A stretch of DNA of 64,000 nt from Muraenolepis orangiensis (taxonomy: Eukaryota > Chordata > Actinopteri > Gadiformes > Muraenolepididae). Where the stretch lies: contig CM051000.1 in NCBI GenBank assembly GCA_027704905.1, positions 12,064,612 through 12,128,611 of the forward strand, read 5' to 3'. Positions 29,905 to 64,000 of the stretch are shown one piece after another. How positions within the stretch are numbered: the stretch's first letter is position 1; every line of letters starts with the position of its first letter. A model generated the notes under the pieces. It was not told where the DNA came from. It was given only the letters and a program-made list of their open reading frames with translations, and searched no databases. A program made the position numbers and the translations under genes.

Positions 29905-30432
29905 GTAAGCCAATTCAACTTTACATACAAATAGTTTATTACTAAATCGGGAAATCTATAATAGTGTATAGCCTTCACATACGGCGACAAACAATGCTGT
30001 CGTCGTCTTCTCGATCCTGTAGCTGTGTGTGGCTCTCTTACAGAAGACCAATAGGTTATTTCAGGCGTATTTAACCACAATGAAAGACGCGTCAGTGAAC
30101 TTTGGGGGGGGGGGGGTGCGCTGAAACTTCAGCGCCATGCCGAGCCCCTGTCTCCGCGGTAGAAAACCCCTAGACATGACTTCAGGTTAGCCTTGACATC
30201 CGTTATTATACATTGACATAATTGTCAAAACATTGTTAATTCTGCTTCATGGAGTTTTCTTCGTTTTATTTGAAAAGCATGGTCATATGTGTATAGGCGT
30301 ATTTTGTCTTTCTGTCTTTATTATTTAAAAAAATTAATAATAATAATAATAATTTCTAAACGGACTCCGTTGGCCACACTAATTAGCCGATCATAAGTCA
30401 ACTTACGGAACTTACAGACCTACGTTTTAAAA

Positions 30433-30436
<4 letters not shown>

Positions 30437-30498
<62 letters not shown>
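30437..30498 (+). repeat. (CT)n microsatellite
   Basis: About 60 bp of CT, followed by TATATATG-type alternating sequence to about 30560. Confidence 0.95.
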
Positions 30499-30502
<4 letters not shown>

Positions 30503-30599
30503 GGTATATATGTATTTACTGTATATAAACACACACATATATGTGTACTGTATATATACACACATGTAGGCCTATCAGCCTCAAAGCCATGATAAAAAC

Positions 30600-30857
30600 A
30601 GTGCGCGTCTCGAGCCTAAATAAAGCCTGCATACCTGCAGTATAGCAGCGCGTGGGCAGCACCACCGGTTGATATCCCCCCCTCCGCCATCACGCTCGCG
30701 CGCAGCGAGTGAGCGCATCTCGCATCGCGCATCGATTCGCGGAACATAAAATGGTGTGAAAAGAAAACCACCACCACGACTTGCGTAGCGGGAGTGGGAG
30801 TACGGGGCCCCCCTACGTATCGTGTCACAGAGGGGGGGACACGACGTCGAGGAGCGC

Positions 30858-30888
<31 letters not shown>

Positions 30889-31132
30889 GCTCTCTGTCGG
30901 CTTTCAGTTCTGTGAGCGCTCGGCTCCTTGTAGCTCAATAGAACGCACTACAACCACTCCGTTCGTCTCCATGCAACAGATAAGCCACGGGTTTGAACCG
31001 GGGCTGCGTCGACTTTTAAGAGCGATAGTTGCTATCGATCACGCGGGGAAAGGAGCGTCAATAAATCAAAAATAAAATAAAACCACTCAATTCAATCTTA
31101 TTTCAAAGCGTTCAATTGAATAGCGCGTACCA
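30600..31132 (+). promoter_or_regulatory. Probable ano1 proximal promoter and 5' UTR
   Basis: The sequence is rich in CpG (for example 30700-30880) and lies directly upstream of the predicted ano1 start codon at 31133. A CA array sits at about 30864-30888. No canonical TATA box is evident at a sensible distance. The assignment is by composition and position. Confidence 0.45.

Positions 31133-64000
<32,868 letters not shown>

Overview
The window is a repeat-rich stretch of a teleost fish genome. It has spliced genes with GT-AG introns, abundant (GT)n and (CT)n arrays, teleost-type LINE, SINE and DNA-transposon relics, and a scaffold gap of exactly 1000 Ns at 22269-23268. The very high dinucleotide-repeat load recalls cod-like fishes, but that is an impression and not a species call. 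Most long open frames here are microsatellite or transposon artefacts. Only three spliced genes are supported.

Region 1 (1-9300) has no host gene that I can recognise. It holds a GT-rich satellite, an L2-like LINE 3' fragment (2391-3420), a duplicated 970-bp segment (4092-5059 and 6343-7308) whose last 98 bp are inverted in one copy, and a LINE tail at 8165-8600.

Region 2 (9315-21050, minus strand) holds two tandem BAX-like genes, each with six coding exons. The first-transcribed copy lies at 21050-17436 and the second at 14849-9315. Homology extends into the introns, so this is a tandem gene duplication. The copies differ at informative places. The 9.3-14.8 kb copy has an Ala-Asp in place of Gly-Asp in its BH3 core. 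The 17.4-21.1 kb copy has one extra base at the end of exon 5, which destroys the Gly-Gly-Trp motif and forces either a new in-frame donor or a frameshift.

Region 3 (21050-31100) is intergenic. It contains the gap, a dispersed element carrying GCGCATGCGC palindromes, a nearly perfect 1.14-kb head-to-tail duplication (24796-27075), LINE 3' ends, long GT arrays and, at 29.5-31.1 kb, CpG-rich sequence that probably includes the promoter of the next gene.

Region 4 (31133-64000, plus strand) is the 5' part of ano1 (anoctamin-1/TMEM16A, a calcium-activated chloride channel). I could place 22 exons whose splice phases join without a break into 814 codons. The gene runs off the window in the middle of an exon. 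All six residues of the known calcium site are present. A 12-base microexon candidate sits where mammalian ANO1 has its alternatively spliced EAVK segment. The introns hold LTR, LINE, hAT and pogo/Tigger remnants, including an L2 LINE nested inside a pogo element. Two splice acceptors (exons 13 and 19) abut long dinucleotide arrays.

BAX acts at the mitochondrial outer membrane and ANO1 at the plasma membrane. Nothing in the sequence links the two functionally. All exon limits are read by eye from homology, splice consensus and phase, without transcript evidence.
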